In this document: piece by piece, positions 1 to 7,192 of the stretch
Layout of the letters: each line of letters opens with the position of its first letter
Position numbering within the stretch: position 1 is the stretch's first letter
Assembly (NCBI GenBank): GCA_016784825.1
Contig: JADHTT010000031.1
Location: 1-7,436 of the forward strand
Length of the DNA: 7,436 nucleotides
Reading direction: 5' to 3'
Source: Campylobacterales bacterium
GTDB lineage: Bacteria > Campylobacterota > Campylobacteria > Campylobacterales > Arcobacteraceae
Made by a program: the position numbers and the translations under genes
The notes under the pieces: model-generated
Database searches by the model: none
What the model was told of the DNA's origin: nothing
Seen by the model: only the letters and a program-made list of their open reading frames with translations

Positions 1-207
1 ATAGATGTACCATATTCACCACATATTATTAATAATAATGAAGCTATTACTGTAAGAGATCCAAATTCTAATATTAGATTTTATGAAAGAGGGAAAGTAC
101 CTATTTCAGATAAATCACTTGCCTTTGAACGATCAAAAATAAAATTAGGTGATAGTAGTAATTCTTTAGTAAATCAGATAATTAAAGATATTGGAGTAAT
201 GCTATGA
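1..207 (+). CDS. Glutamate/methylaspartate mutase epsilon-subunit-like protein, C-terminal fragment (5' end outside window)
   Basis: The frame is open from the first base and ends with TGA at 205-207, giving the last 68 residues. The tail starts with a DVPYSPH segment, then an Asn-rich stretch, VRDPNSNIRFYERGKVP and a following ER-K-I segment. From memory this follows the end of the GlmE/MutE epsilon subunit (D-P-SP, then A/VRD-x-x-G/N-x-I/V-R, then G-x-x-P). In the family, GlmE is the TIM-barrel subunit that, with the B12-binding sigma subunit, interconverts glutamate and threo-3-methylaspartate by a radical mechanism. The immediate 4-base overlap with a GlmL-family gene is the usual gene order and is the strongest support. 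The tail seems divergent from canonical GlmE, so the real substrate may not be free glutamate. The active-site region and the sigma subunit are not visible here. Confidence 0.72.
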   Translation: MDVPYSPHIINNNEAITVRDPNSNIRFYERGKVPISDKSLAFERSKIKLGDSSNSLVNQIIKDIGVML

Positions 208-1391
208 GCAAGATGTTAATTGATGTAGGTAGTACATATTTTAAGACGAGTGCAAATGGTGTTATAAATCATTATTTTAGAAACTTTGATATACCAATAT
301 ATAGTGACTTAAAAGCAAAATGCTCAGATGACTTAAATAAGTTTTCAAAAGAGGATATAGTAATTTGTAGTTCTGCAAATGGTGGGTTAAGTACTCTTAT
401 TATTGGAATTAGTGAATCATTCTCTTTAAAATATGCTACAAATATAGCATATAATTCAGGTATTAATATCATAGATACAGTACTATATAGAGATATAGAA
501 AATTATGCAATTCCAAGTGAAACTATTGATATAGTAATTCTTGTAGGTGGTATAGATAGTGTACAAAATATTTATGGTCAAAATCTGTTAGATTATTTAT
601 CAAAAATCAATTATGACAATATTGCATATGTTGGTAGCTCAACAAGTGGAAAATTTATAGAAGATAATATTGAAAATATTAATATGATGGGTAATATTAT
701 TGATAATAAACTTCATATGGTAGAGGATGAATTAAAAGACTATTTAACACACCTATATAATCAAGATATTATGGGTAAAGAGGATATAAAACATCTATAT
801 GAGATAACAGCAAATCAAATATATTCAACACCATATATTGTAAATCAGTCATTACCATATATCAATACAATATTAGACAACGTTGATCCATTTATCGTAG
901 TTGATATTGGTGGAGCAACTACAGATATTCACTATTCTAAAGAGTTAGCAGATGATAATATTGTCACAGATAATGAGTATGATAGGCTTGTATTTAAAAA
1001 ACTTGGTGTTTATAAATCAAGAGAGAGTTTAGTGTTTAGTGCAAAAAATAATGAATTTGTATATGAATTACTTACGTATTTAAATACGACAGAAAATGAG
1101 CTAGATAGAACTGGTGAAGGTAATGTAAAACTGCTTATGTCTTTAGCAATATTTTTGGTGCTTTATAAAGTATCACATCATCATAAGTCATACCTAAACC
1201 TTAAACTAGCATCGATGAATAGTATTGTATTTACAGGTGGTATTACTAAAGTATTAGAAGATCAAGAAATTAGTGATATTGTTTCGTTTTTTTATAGTAA
1301 AATATTAACAATGGATACAATACCAGAGATTGTAATAGATAGAGATTATGCTATTTGGACATTAGGAATTAAAAACAATAGTATAGATTAG
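204..1391 (+). CDS. glmL: GlmL/MutL-family actin-like ATPase associated with B12-dependent glutamate mutase
   Basis: This 395-residue protein belongs to the MutL/GlmL family, ATPases of the actin/Hsp70 fold that are encoded between or beside the glutamate mutase subunits and are thought to reactivate or chaperone the B12 enzyme. The N-terminal phosphate-1 loop is DVGSTYFK (residues 7-14). ILVGGID follows near 112-118, phosphate-2 is VVDIGGATTDIH (about 232-243), and an adenosine-type VFTGG sits at 342-346. A TPYIV segment near 210 also matches the family. The protein is somewhat shorter than canonical GlmL as I recall it (around 450-460 residues), mainly after the TGG motif. The ATG start overlaps the upstream stop codon and has GGAG at 193-196, seven bases before it. 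The protein is cytoplasmic and probably translationally coupled to the mutase subunit. Its presence strongly suggests that the upstream fragment is a true B12-mutase component. Confidence 0.85.
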   Translation: MSKMLIDVGSTYFKTSANGVINHYFRNFDIPIYSDLKAKCSDDLNKFSKEDIVICSSANGGLSTLIIGISESFSLKYATNIAYNSGINIIDTVLYRDIENYAIPSETIDIVILVGGIDSVQNIYGQNLLDYLSKINYDNIAYVGSSTSGKFIEDNIENINMMGNIIDNKLHMVEDELKDYLTHLYNQDIMGKEDIKHLYEITANQIYSTPYIVNQSLPYINTILDNVDPFIVVDIGGATTDIHYSKELADDNIVTDNEYDRLVFKKLGVYKSRESLVFSAKNNEFVYELLTYLNTTENELDRTGEGNVKLLMSLAIFLVLYKVSHHHKSYLNLKLASMNSIVFTGGITKVLEDQEISDIVSFFYSKILTMDTIPEIVIDRDYAIWTLGIKNNSID

Positions 1392-1407
1392 ATAAAAGGG
1401 TATAGAT

Positions 1408-2991
1408 ATGTCAGTTAATAGTATTAGAAACTTAATTGAAAGAGCCAATAGCTTATCAGCTGATAAGATTGCACTAATTGATAAAGATGTAAAAATTACA
1501 TATAAAGAGCTTTATGAAAAAGTGAATCAAATTGCTTTATATATTAGTGGTCTTGGATTAGAAAAAGGTAGCCGAGTTGGTATCTATTCAAATAAAGATT
1601 ATCATAAAGTAATAGCTATTCTAGCAGTACTTTCTACAGATTATATATTTGTCCCTATTACACGACTTCTTAAAGCTGAACAAGTTGATCATATTGTTAA
1701 AGATTGTGATATTAAATGCATGATCACTGATGAACAAAAACTTAAAGTTATTGAAGAGATAAATTTTGATGGTACAATTATTACTGTACAATCGTGCAAT
1801 AAAGATATAGTCTCTTTTGAAGAGATATACAAGTGTTATAGTAAAGAGTATAGTTGTGATATAAAAGGTCATGATAATGCTGTAATTACTTATTATGATT
1901 TTGGTTTAGACGGATTGCCAAAAGGAGTAGTAATAACTCATAGAAATCTTATCGATTGTGCAAGAGTTGTAGATAGTTATCTTGAGATTAAGCAAGATGA
2001 TATGATATCAGGAGTATTATCTTTTAGTTTTGATTATGGATTAAATCAGATATTTGCTGCACTATATGCAAGAGCAACATTTGTAGTACATACTATGACA
2101 TTGCCAACAGACTTTTTTACACATTTAGTAAGAGATAAGATCACTGTATTACCATTAATGCCAATACATATTACACAAATGTTTGATGAAGATCCAAGAC
2201 GATTACCAAAAGCAGAACAATTATCTAATATACGAGCTATTACATCATCTGGAGGAAAGATTACAGATTCAATGTTAGCAAAAGTTGAAGAGAGATTTGA
2301 ATCTTCTAAATTTTATTATATGCATGGATTAAGTGAAGCATTTAGATCAACATATCTTACCCCAACACAATTAAAGATAAGACCAACATCTATAGGAAAA
2401 GCTATACCTGATGTAGATTTATATATTATCAATGAAGATGGACAAGAGTGTAAACCTAGAGAAGTAGGTGAGCTTATCCATAGAGGACTAGGTATCTATA
2501 AAGGCTACTGGGGAAGAAAGATGGAAACAGAGGAAAGATTTAAAAGTATAAAAATACTTGATAAAGTTCTTGATCTTCCTGATAGCTTGACAGATGAGAT
2601 TGTAGTAGCTAGTGGAGACTTTGTATATGCAGATGAAGAAGGATATATATTTTTTGTAGGTCGTCATGATGATATGATTAAGTCAAGTGGATATAGATTT
2701 AGTCCATTAGAAATTGAAAATGTAGTATATAACAACTTTGATTCAATCTCTAAATGTGCAGTATTCTCAATAGAAAATGAACAAATCGAAGAAGAGGTTG
2801 TTCTTGTATATAGCTCTCTAGAAGAGATAGGTAGAAATGAGATATTAATGGAACTAAAAAAACATCTACCACTATATATGCTACCAAAACAGGTTATTTA
2901 TAAATACAATATTCCTCTACAAAGTAATAATAGAGATAAAATAGATAAGAAAGCCTTAAAAGACGAGATTATTAAACTAACAAAGCATTAA
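1408..2991 (+). CDS. AMP-forming acyl/aminoacyl ligase (ANL superfamily, exosortase-A-associated ligase type) with a degenerate ATP loop
   Basis: This 527-residue stand-alone adenylation enzyme would activate a carboxylate with ATP and pass it to CoA or a carrier protein. ANL core motifs are visible: an FSFDYGLNQ region (about 206-214), MHGLSEA (305-311, the YGxTE-type motif), SGD at 402-404, GRHDDMIKSSGYRFSP (418-433) and the C-terminal NRDKIDKKAL with the expected catalytic Lys511. FSFDYGLNQ, SEAFRSTYL and the IGKAIP region resemble the free-standing ligases found at exosortase A loci (TIGR03098 type, recalled from memory). The A3 phosphate loop is abnormal: YTSGSTGxPKGV is replaced by YDFGLDGLPKGV at 163-174, losing every Ser/Thr but keeping both Gly and Lys172. 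There is no attached condensation or carrier domain. AAAAGGG at 1394-1400 gives a good ribosome site 7 bases before the ATG. The 16-base gap after glmL implies one operon with the mutase. The substrate cannot be read from the sequence; a dicarboxylic amino acid or methylaspartate-like product is a guess from context. Confidence 0.85.
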   Translation: MSVNSIRNLIERANSLSADKIALIDKDVKITYKELYEKVNQIALYISGLGLEKGSRVGIYSNKDYHKVIAILAVLSTDYIFVPITRLLKAEQVDHIVKDCDIKCMITDEQKLKVIEEINFDGTIITVQSCNKDIVSFEEIYKCYSKEYSCDIKGHDNAVITYYDFGLDGLPKGVVITHRNLIDCARVVDSYLEIKQDDMISGVLSFSFDYGLNQIFAALYARATFVVHTMTLPTDFFTHLVRDKITVLPLMPIHITQMFDEDPRRLPKAEQLSNIRAITSSGGKITDSMLAKVEERFESSKFYYMHGLSEAFRSTYLTPTQLKIRPTSIGKAIPDVDLYIINEDGQECKPREVGELIHRGLGIYKGYWGRKMETEERFKSIKILDKVLDLPDSLTDEIVVASGDFVYADEEGYIFFVGRHDDMIKSSGYRFSPLEIENVVYNNFDSISKCAVFSIENEQIEEEVVLVYSSLEEIGRNEILMELKKHLPLYMLPKQVIYKYNIPLQSNNRDKIDKKALKDEIIKLTKH

Positions 2992-2996
2992 CAAAG

Positions 2997-3015
2997 ATTT
3001 GTTATCATTTGTTAT
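2997..3015 (+). repeat. Perfect 9-bp tandem direct repeat over the response-regulator start
   Basis: ATTTGTTAT occurs at 2997-3005 and again at 3007-3015, separated by one base, so the period is 10 bp. It fills most of the short gap between the ligase stop (2991) and the preferred response-regulator ATG (3014-3016), and the second copy includes the first two bases of that ATG. Tandem sites spaced about one helical turn are typical for OmpR-family regulators, so autoregulation is possible. A replication-slippage duplication is the simpler alternative. What is seen is only the repeat. Confidence 0.6.
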
Positions 3016-3667
3016 GTATAAAATATTATTAGTTGAAGATGATTTAATATTAGGTGAAAGTTTAGTTGAGTTTCTTGAATATAACAACTTTCAAGTTACT
3101 TGGGTAAAAGATGGCAATGAAGCCGTAAATATAACTTATGATGAACAGTTTGATATATATTTATTTGATGTAGATATACCATTTATAAATGGTTTTGACT
3201 TATTGAACAGTTTACGCCAAAGTGGTGATTTGACACCGTCTATATTTCTTACAGCAAAAGTGAATACACAATCATTATCAATTGGTTTTGAAGTTGGTGC
3301 TGATGATTATATAAAAAAGCCATTTGATATTGATGAGTTGTTAATTCGTATTAATACACAAATTAAAAAAACATTCAAAAGCTATCATGATCTATTAATC
3401 TACAAAGATCTTATTTTTAATATATCTACTAAAACCATTAGTAAAAATGATGAAATAATACATCTAAGTCCAACTCAATTATCGTTATTTGAACTATTTA
3501 TGAAAAATATAAACAAGCCAATATCCAAAGAAGATATCTTATTTCATATATATAAAGGTGAAGAGGGTAGTGAAGCAGCTTTAAGGGTACAAATTACAAA
3601 ATTAAAGAAGATAGGCTTAAATATTACAAACCAAAGAGCAGTAGGATACAAACTTGAAGAATTATGA
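3014..3667 (+). CDS. OmpR/PhoB-family response regulator
   Basis: The first domain (residues 1-120, numbered from the ATG) is a CheY-like receiver: KILLVEDD at the N-terminus with acidic pocket E8/D9, phospho-acceptor Asp52 in LFDVDIP, switch Thr80, and Lys102 in KKPF. The second domain (about 125-217) is a winged-helix DNA-binding domain ending in the typical NQRAVGYKLEEL wing, with recognition-helix region EAALRVQITKLKK. At 217 residues it has the usual length for the family. I chose ATG 3014 because it places the protein start directly before the first beta strand. A longer form from TTG 2999 would add only five residues (MLSFV) with no better ribosome site. Neither start has a clear Shine-Dalgarno, so translation may be weak or coupled to the ligase. 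It would be phosphorylated by the overlapping kinase; its targets probably include this locus, by inference. Confidence 0.93.
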   Translation: MYKILLVEDDLILGESLVEFLEYNNFQVTWVKDGNEAVNITYDEQFDIYLFDVDIPFINGFDLLNSLRQSGDLTPSIFLTAKVNTQSLSIGFEVGADDYIKKPFDIDELLIRINTQIKKTFKSYHDLLIYKDLIFNISTKTISKNDEIIHLSPTQLSLFELFMKNINKPISKEDILFHIYKGEEGSEAALRVQITKLKKIGLNITNQRAVGYKLEEL

Positions 3668-4697
3668 AAAGAATGCCTTTTATAAAATCTTTTTAGGTTA
3701 TTTTATATCGGTAACAATATTTATATTACTACTTGGATTTTTATATTTTCAACAGCATAGAAATATTATTTTACAAAAAACTGCAATGGATATGCATCAA
3801 TATCTACTACAACAAAAAGACAAAAGTTTTAAATATCAACAAGATGGATATAGCTTATCAATATCAGATGTAAGTAAAGTAAAAAAACAACTACCAAAAA
3901 AAGATGGCAACATATACTATAAAGCATTTTCAAATAGATATATTGTAAATATAGATGCAAAGATTGTAGATTATAAGATACAAAGCCTGAAAAGATTCAC
4001 TATCATATTACAAATATTTTTGATAGCTTTATTTTCTATTATAAGTTATATCTTGGCAAAAAGATCTTTAAAACCTATGGTTGATACTATTTCTCATCTA
4101 GATAGATTTATTGGTGATTTGATACATGATATTAATACCCCTATTGCATCTATAATATTAAATACTAAAATGTTAAAAAAAGATATAACTGATAGTGGAA
4201 AGAAAAAATTAAAAAGGATAGAAGATAGTGCTAATAATATTACAGCATTATATGAAAATTTAGAAATATTACTTAATAAAAAAGTGGTTAAAAAAAGTGA
4301 TATATACTTAGATAGAATAATAAATGAACTAGTAGAAACATATAAAAGTATATATCCAAATATAATATTTGAAATAGATATACAAAATGAAAAATATACT
4401 ACAAGTGAGATTGCTATTAGTAGAATACTAAATAACATTATTTCAAATTCATGCAAGTATAGTGTATATAATAATCCTAGTATCAAAATAGTATCTAAAA
4501 ATGGCATATTAATAGTTGAAGATAATGGTAAGGGGATTAAATATCCCAATAGTGTATTTGAAAGAAACTATACTGAATGTGATAGTGGTCATGGGATTGG
4601 TATGCATATTGTATATAGGTTATGTAGTGAATTAGGACATAAAATCAGTATTATCTCTAAAGAAAATCATGGTACAAAGGTAATAATTGAGTTTTAA
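3654..4697 (+). CDS. Membrane sensor histidine kinase, no evident HAMP domain
   Basis: This 347-residue kinase pairs with the response regulator, whose end it overlaps by 14 bases. It has a transmembrane helix at about 11-32, an extracytoplasmic loop of about 80 residues (33-113) rich in Lys and Gln, and a second helix at about 114-135. A short linker then leads directly into the dimerisation domain, without the ~50-residue HAMP module common in such kinases. The H-box is DLIHDINTP with phospho-acceptor His158. The ATPase domain shows the N-box NNIISNSCKYS (Asn265), the G1 box VEDNGKGI (Asp290) and the G2 box GHGIGMHIV (312-320), so it should be catalytically competent. The start is TTG at 3654, supported by AGGA at 3643-3646 seven bases upstream and by the absence of another in-frame start before the first membrane helix. 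The loop matches no sensor fold I recognise, so the signal is unknown. Confidence 0.92.
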   Translation: MKNYEKNAFYKIFLGYFISVTIFILLLGFLYFQQHRNIILQKTAMDMHQYLLQQKDKSFKYQQDGYSLSISDVSKVKKQLPKKDGNIYYKAFSNRYIVNIDAKIVDYKIQSLKRFTIILQIFLIALFSIISYILAKRSLKPMVDTISHLDRFIGDLIHDINTPIASIILNTKMLKKDITDSGKKKLKRIEDSANNITALYENLEILLNKKVVKKSDIYLDRIINELVETYKSIYPNIIFEIDIQNEKYTTSEIAISRILNNIISNSCKYSVYNNPSIKIVSKNGILIVEDNGKGIKYPNSVFERNYTECDSGHGIGMHIVYRLCSELGHKISIISKENHGTKVIIEF

Positions 4698-4699
4698 AT

Positions 4700-4730
4700 A
4701 TTAATAATCCATTAATACTTTTACTATAAA
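4700..4730 (+). promoter_or_regulatory. Putative promoter with OmpR-family-like direct-repeat operator before the RND gene
   Basis: In the 65-base gap after the kinase, ATTAATA is found at 4700-4706 and repeated exactly at 4711-4717. Two 7-bp copies with a 4-bp spacer give an 11-bp period, the geometry used by PhoB/OmpR-type regulators. Seven bases further on is a -10-like TATAAA (4725-4730) preceded by a T run, in the style of promoters in Campylobacterota, which often lack a clear -35. This would let the neighbouring response regulator control the pump. In DNA this AT-rich, such matches can arise by chance, and confidence is low for that reason. Confidence 0.35.
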
Positions 4731-4746
4731 ATTTTACCAGTATTAA
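4712..4746. repeat. 8-bp perfect inverted repeat flanking the putative -10 box
   Basis: TTAATACT (4712-4719) is matched by its reverse complement AGTATTAA (4739-4746), with a 19-base loop that contains TATAAA. The stem is almost all A/T, the loop is long and no T-run follows, so it is a poor intrinsic terminator. It could be a symmetric operator or simply chance. Confidence 0.3.
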
Positions 4747-4762
4747 AATATGAAGGTATTAA

Positions 4763-7192
4763 ATGAGTTGGAAAGTAAAAGCTGAACATAAGTTTGAAAA
4801 TTTATCAGACTTTATTTATGATAATAAAATTAAAGTTATTGTCTTTGTATTAGCAATTGTAATAGCATTTGCTTCACAAATAAAACACTTACATATGGAT
4901 ACATCCACAGAAGGATTTCTTCACAAGGATGATCCACTTAGAATTGAATATAATCTATTTCGAGATCAATTTGGTAGAGATGAAAAAGTATTAATAGCAA
5001 TACAAAGTCCAAATATTTTTACACTGGATTTTATCAATAAACTTAATAAACTACATAAAGAATTAGAAAATAATTTACCTTATATTGATGATGTAAATTC
5101 ATTAATCAATGCAAGAAATACAAGGGGTACAATAGATTCTTTAATAGTAGATGATCTATTTGATGAATTACCAAAAACACAAAAAACTTTAGAATATAAA
5201 AAGAATTTAGCCGTAAATAATCCAATTTTAAAAGATTTAATGCTCAATGTTGAGGGGACAATAACTACAATTATTATTGATACAGCAACATATACGTCAT
5301 TTGATAAGGATGGAAAATTACTTCCTCAAATAAATGATGATGCTGGGTTTGATGATGAAAATGTTTTAGAAAATGTATCAAAAGCATTTTTAACAGATAA
5401 AGAAAATAATGAAATAGTAAAACAAACAAAAGAGATAGTATCAAAATATCAAAGTGATGATTTTAAAATATTAGTATCAGGAACAGCTGTAATTAATTCA
5501 GAATTAAAATCATCAATGACAAGTGATATGCAAAAATTTATTAAATTTGTATTGCTAGTAATGGTAGTATTTTTGGCACTTATGTTTAGAAGAATTTCTG
5601 GTGTCGTTTTACCGTTAATTACGGTTATATTCACAGTGCTTACTGCATTATCATTAATGGCAATATTTGGTGCTCCTGTAACTGTAGTAACTCAGATTTT
5701 ACCATCTTTTTTGCTTGCCGTTACAATTGGAGCTAGTATCCATCTATTAGCAATATTCTTTAAAGAATTTAACATAATAAAAGATAAGAAAAAAGCTTTA
5801 AGATACGCTATGGGGCATAGTGGATTGGCTATTGTGATGACATCAATTACAACTGCAGCTGGATTATGGTCATTTTCATTTTCCGAACTAGCCCCAGTAT
5901 CAGATTTAGGTAAATTTGCAAGTGGCGGTGTGATTATTGGATTATTATTTACTCTTGTATTATTACCAGCATTATTATCACTTTTAAAAATAAAACCAAA
6001 AGATGTAATAATTAAAGATGATTGTGAAGTTGAAACACCAATGGATAAATTATTAATTAAAATTGCTAAAATATCTGTCTCTTATCCAAAATTTATTATA
6101 TCAATTAGTGCTATTGTTATATTTGTATCATTAGCAATTGCATCACAACTTAGATTTTCACATAAGCCAATTGTATGGTTTGATGAACAGCATCCAGTAA
6201 GAGTGTCAACTGCTTTAGTAGATGACAAATTAAAAGGTTCGGTCACTCTAGAAATAATAGTTGATACAAAAAAAGAAAATGGGCTATATGAACCAGAGAT
6301 ATTAAATGCTATTGATAGTTTCTCACAAAATATTATGAAAATACAAAGTGATAAATACTATGTAGGTAAAACATTAAGTTTGGTCGATATTATCAAAGAA
6401 ACAAATAAAGCTTTAAATGAAAATAAAAAAGAATTTTATACTATACCTCAAGATAAAAATATGATTGCACAAGAGTTATTATTATTTGAAAATTCTGGTA
6501 GTGATGATCTTGAAGATTTTGTGGATAGTGGTTTTTCTAAGGCTAGAATTACAGTAAAACTACCATATATTGATGCAATTGATTATGTAAATCTTATCAA
6601 AGAGATTAATGATGAAATAGATGCTCATTTTAAAGGAAAAGTGGAAGTTACAGTGACAGGTATATCAAATCTATTAGCAAGAATAATGGATGCTGCTATT
6701 ACAAGTAGTGCTATTTCTTATATCTTAGCATTAGCACTTATTACAGTGATGATGTTAGTACTTATTGGTCATATTAAAATTGGACTTATATCTATGATAC
6801 CAAATATTGCTCCAATACTTATAATGACAACAGTTATGGTAGTTTTTGATATGCCACTAGATATGTTTACAATGCTAATTGGTGCAATTGCAATTGGACT
6901 TGCTGTTGATGATACAGTACACTTTATGCACAACTTTAGAAGATATGAATTGATCCATAATGATATAGATAAAGCAGTACGACTAACTTTGATGACAACA
7001 GGTAGAGCTATGATAGTAACCACAGTAGTATTGTCTTTTGGATTCTTTGTATTTATGGGAGCATCGATGTCAAATATATTTAACTTTGGATTATTAACAG
7101 GAATTGCTATTGTTGTAGCTGTATTGGCTGATTTCTTCTTGGTGCCTGCATTGATGAAAACAATGGTTACAAATAAAAAGGATTTAAAATGA
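4763..7192 (+). CDS. RND/MMPL-superfamily transporter (HAE3-type efflux permease)
   Basis: This 809-residue inner-membrane protein has the duplicated RND layout: one helix (about 24-43), a large periplasmic domain (44-257), five helices (about 258-408), then a second copy with one helix (441-461), a periplasmic domain (465-645) and five helices (about 648-800). The second half carries the signature GLAVDDTVHF (712-721) with the Asp716/Asp717 pair typical of the proton relay. The equivalent point in the first half reads TIGASIHLL (321-329) without an acidic residue. It is shorter than tripartite HAE1 pumps such as AcrB (about 1050 residues) and fits the HAE3/COG1033 group, whose members move hydrophobic or lipid-like molecules and are often paired with LolA-like proteins. 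GAAGG at 4752-4756 lies six bases before the ATG. It is translationally coupled to the LolA-like gene downstream. The cargo is unknown; the mutase/ligase product is a contextual guess. Confidence 0.92.
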   Translation: MSWKVKAEHKFENLSDFIYDNKIKVIVFVLAIVIAFASQIKHLHMDTSTEGFLHKDDPLRIEYNLFRDQFGRDEKVLIAIQSPNIFTLDFINKLNKLHKELENNLPYIDDVNSLINARNTRGTIDSLIVDDLFDELPKTQKTLEYKKNLAVNNPILKDLMLNVEGTITTIIIDTATYTSFDKDGKLLPQINDDAGFDDENVLENVSKAFLTDKENNEIVKQTKEIVSKYQSDDFKILVSGTAVINSELKSSMTSDMQKFIKFVLLVMVVFLALMFRRISGVVLPLITVIFTVLTALSLMAIFGAPVTVVTQILPSFLLAVTIGASIHLLAIFFKEFNIIKDKKKALRYAMGHSGLAIVMTSITTAAGLWSFSFSELAPVSDLGKFASGGVIIGLLFTLVLLPALLSLLKIKPKDVIIKDDCEVETPMDKLLIKIAKISVSYPKFIISISAIVIFVSLAIASQLRFSHKPIVWFDEQHPVRVSTALVDDKLKGSVTLEIIVDTKKENGLYEPEILNAIDSFSQNIMKIQSDKYYVGKTLSLVDIIKETNKALNENKKEFYTIPQDKNMIAQELLLFENSGSDDLEDFVDSGFSKARITVKLPYIDAIDYVNLIKEINDEIDAHFKGKVEVTVTGISNLLARIMDAAITSSAISYILALALITVMMLVLIGHIKIGLISMIPNIAPILIMTTVMVVFDMPLDMFTMLIGAIAIGLAVDDTVHFMHNFRRYELIHNDIDKAVRLTLMTTGRAMIVTTVVLSFGFFVFMGASMSNIFNFGLLTGIAIVVAVLADFFLVPALMKTMVTNKKDLK

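Noticed and set aside
1621..1872. Minus-strand frames inside the ligase (1621-1872), glmL (272-472) and the RND gene (5449-5634, 6769-7023)
   Set aside because: All are short, wholly inside well-supported genes and show no family motif.
1408..2991. Reading the ligase as a non-ribosomal peptide synthetase module
   Set aside because: The protein ends just after the ANL C-terminal Lys motif, with no carrier, condensation or thioesterase domain; it is a free-standing ligase.
2999..3013. TTG start for the response regulator at 2999
   Set aside because: It adds five residues before the conserved receiver start, uses a rare start codon and has no ribosome site; ATG 3014 fits the family better, though it also lacks a clear site.
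4094..4549. Open frame of 151 codons on the - strand inside the kinase gene
   Set aside because: It lies opposite the conserved H-box to G1 region of a clear histidine kinase; its hydrophobic composition is what the antisense of Asn/Ile/Lys-rich codons gives.
4698..4762. Intrinsic terminator after the kinase
   Set aside because: The only dyad is AT-only in most of its stem, has a 19-base loop and is not followed by a T-run.
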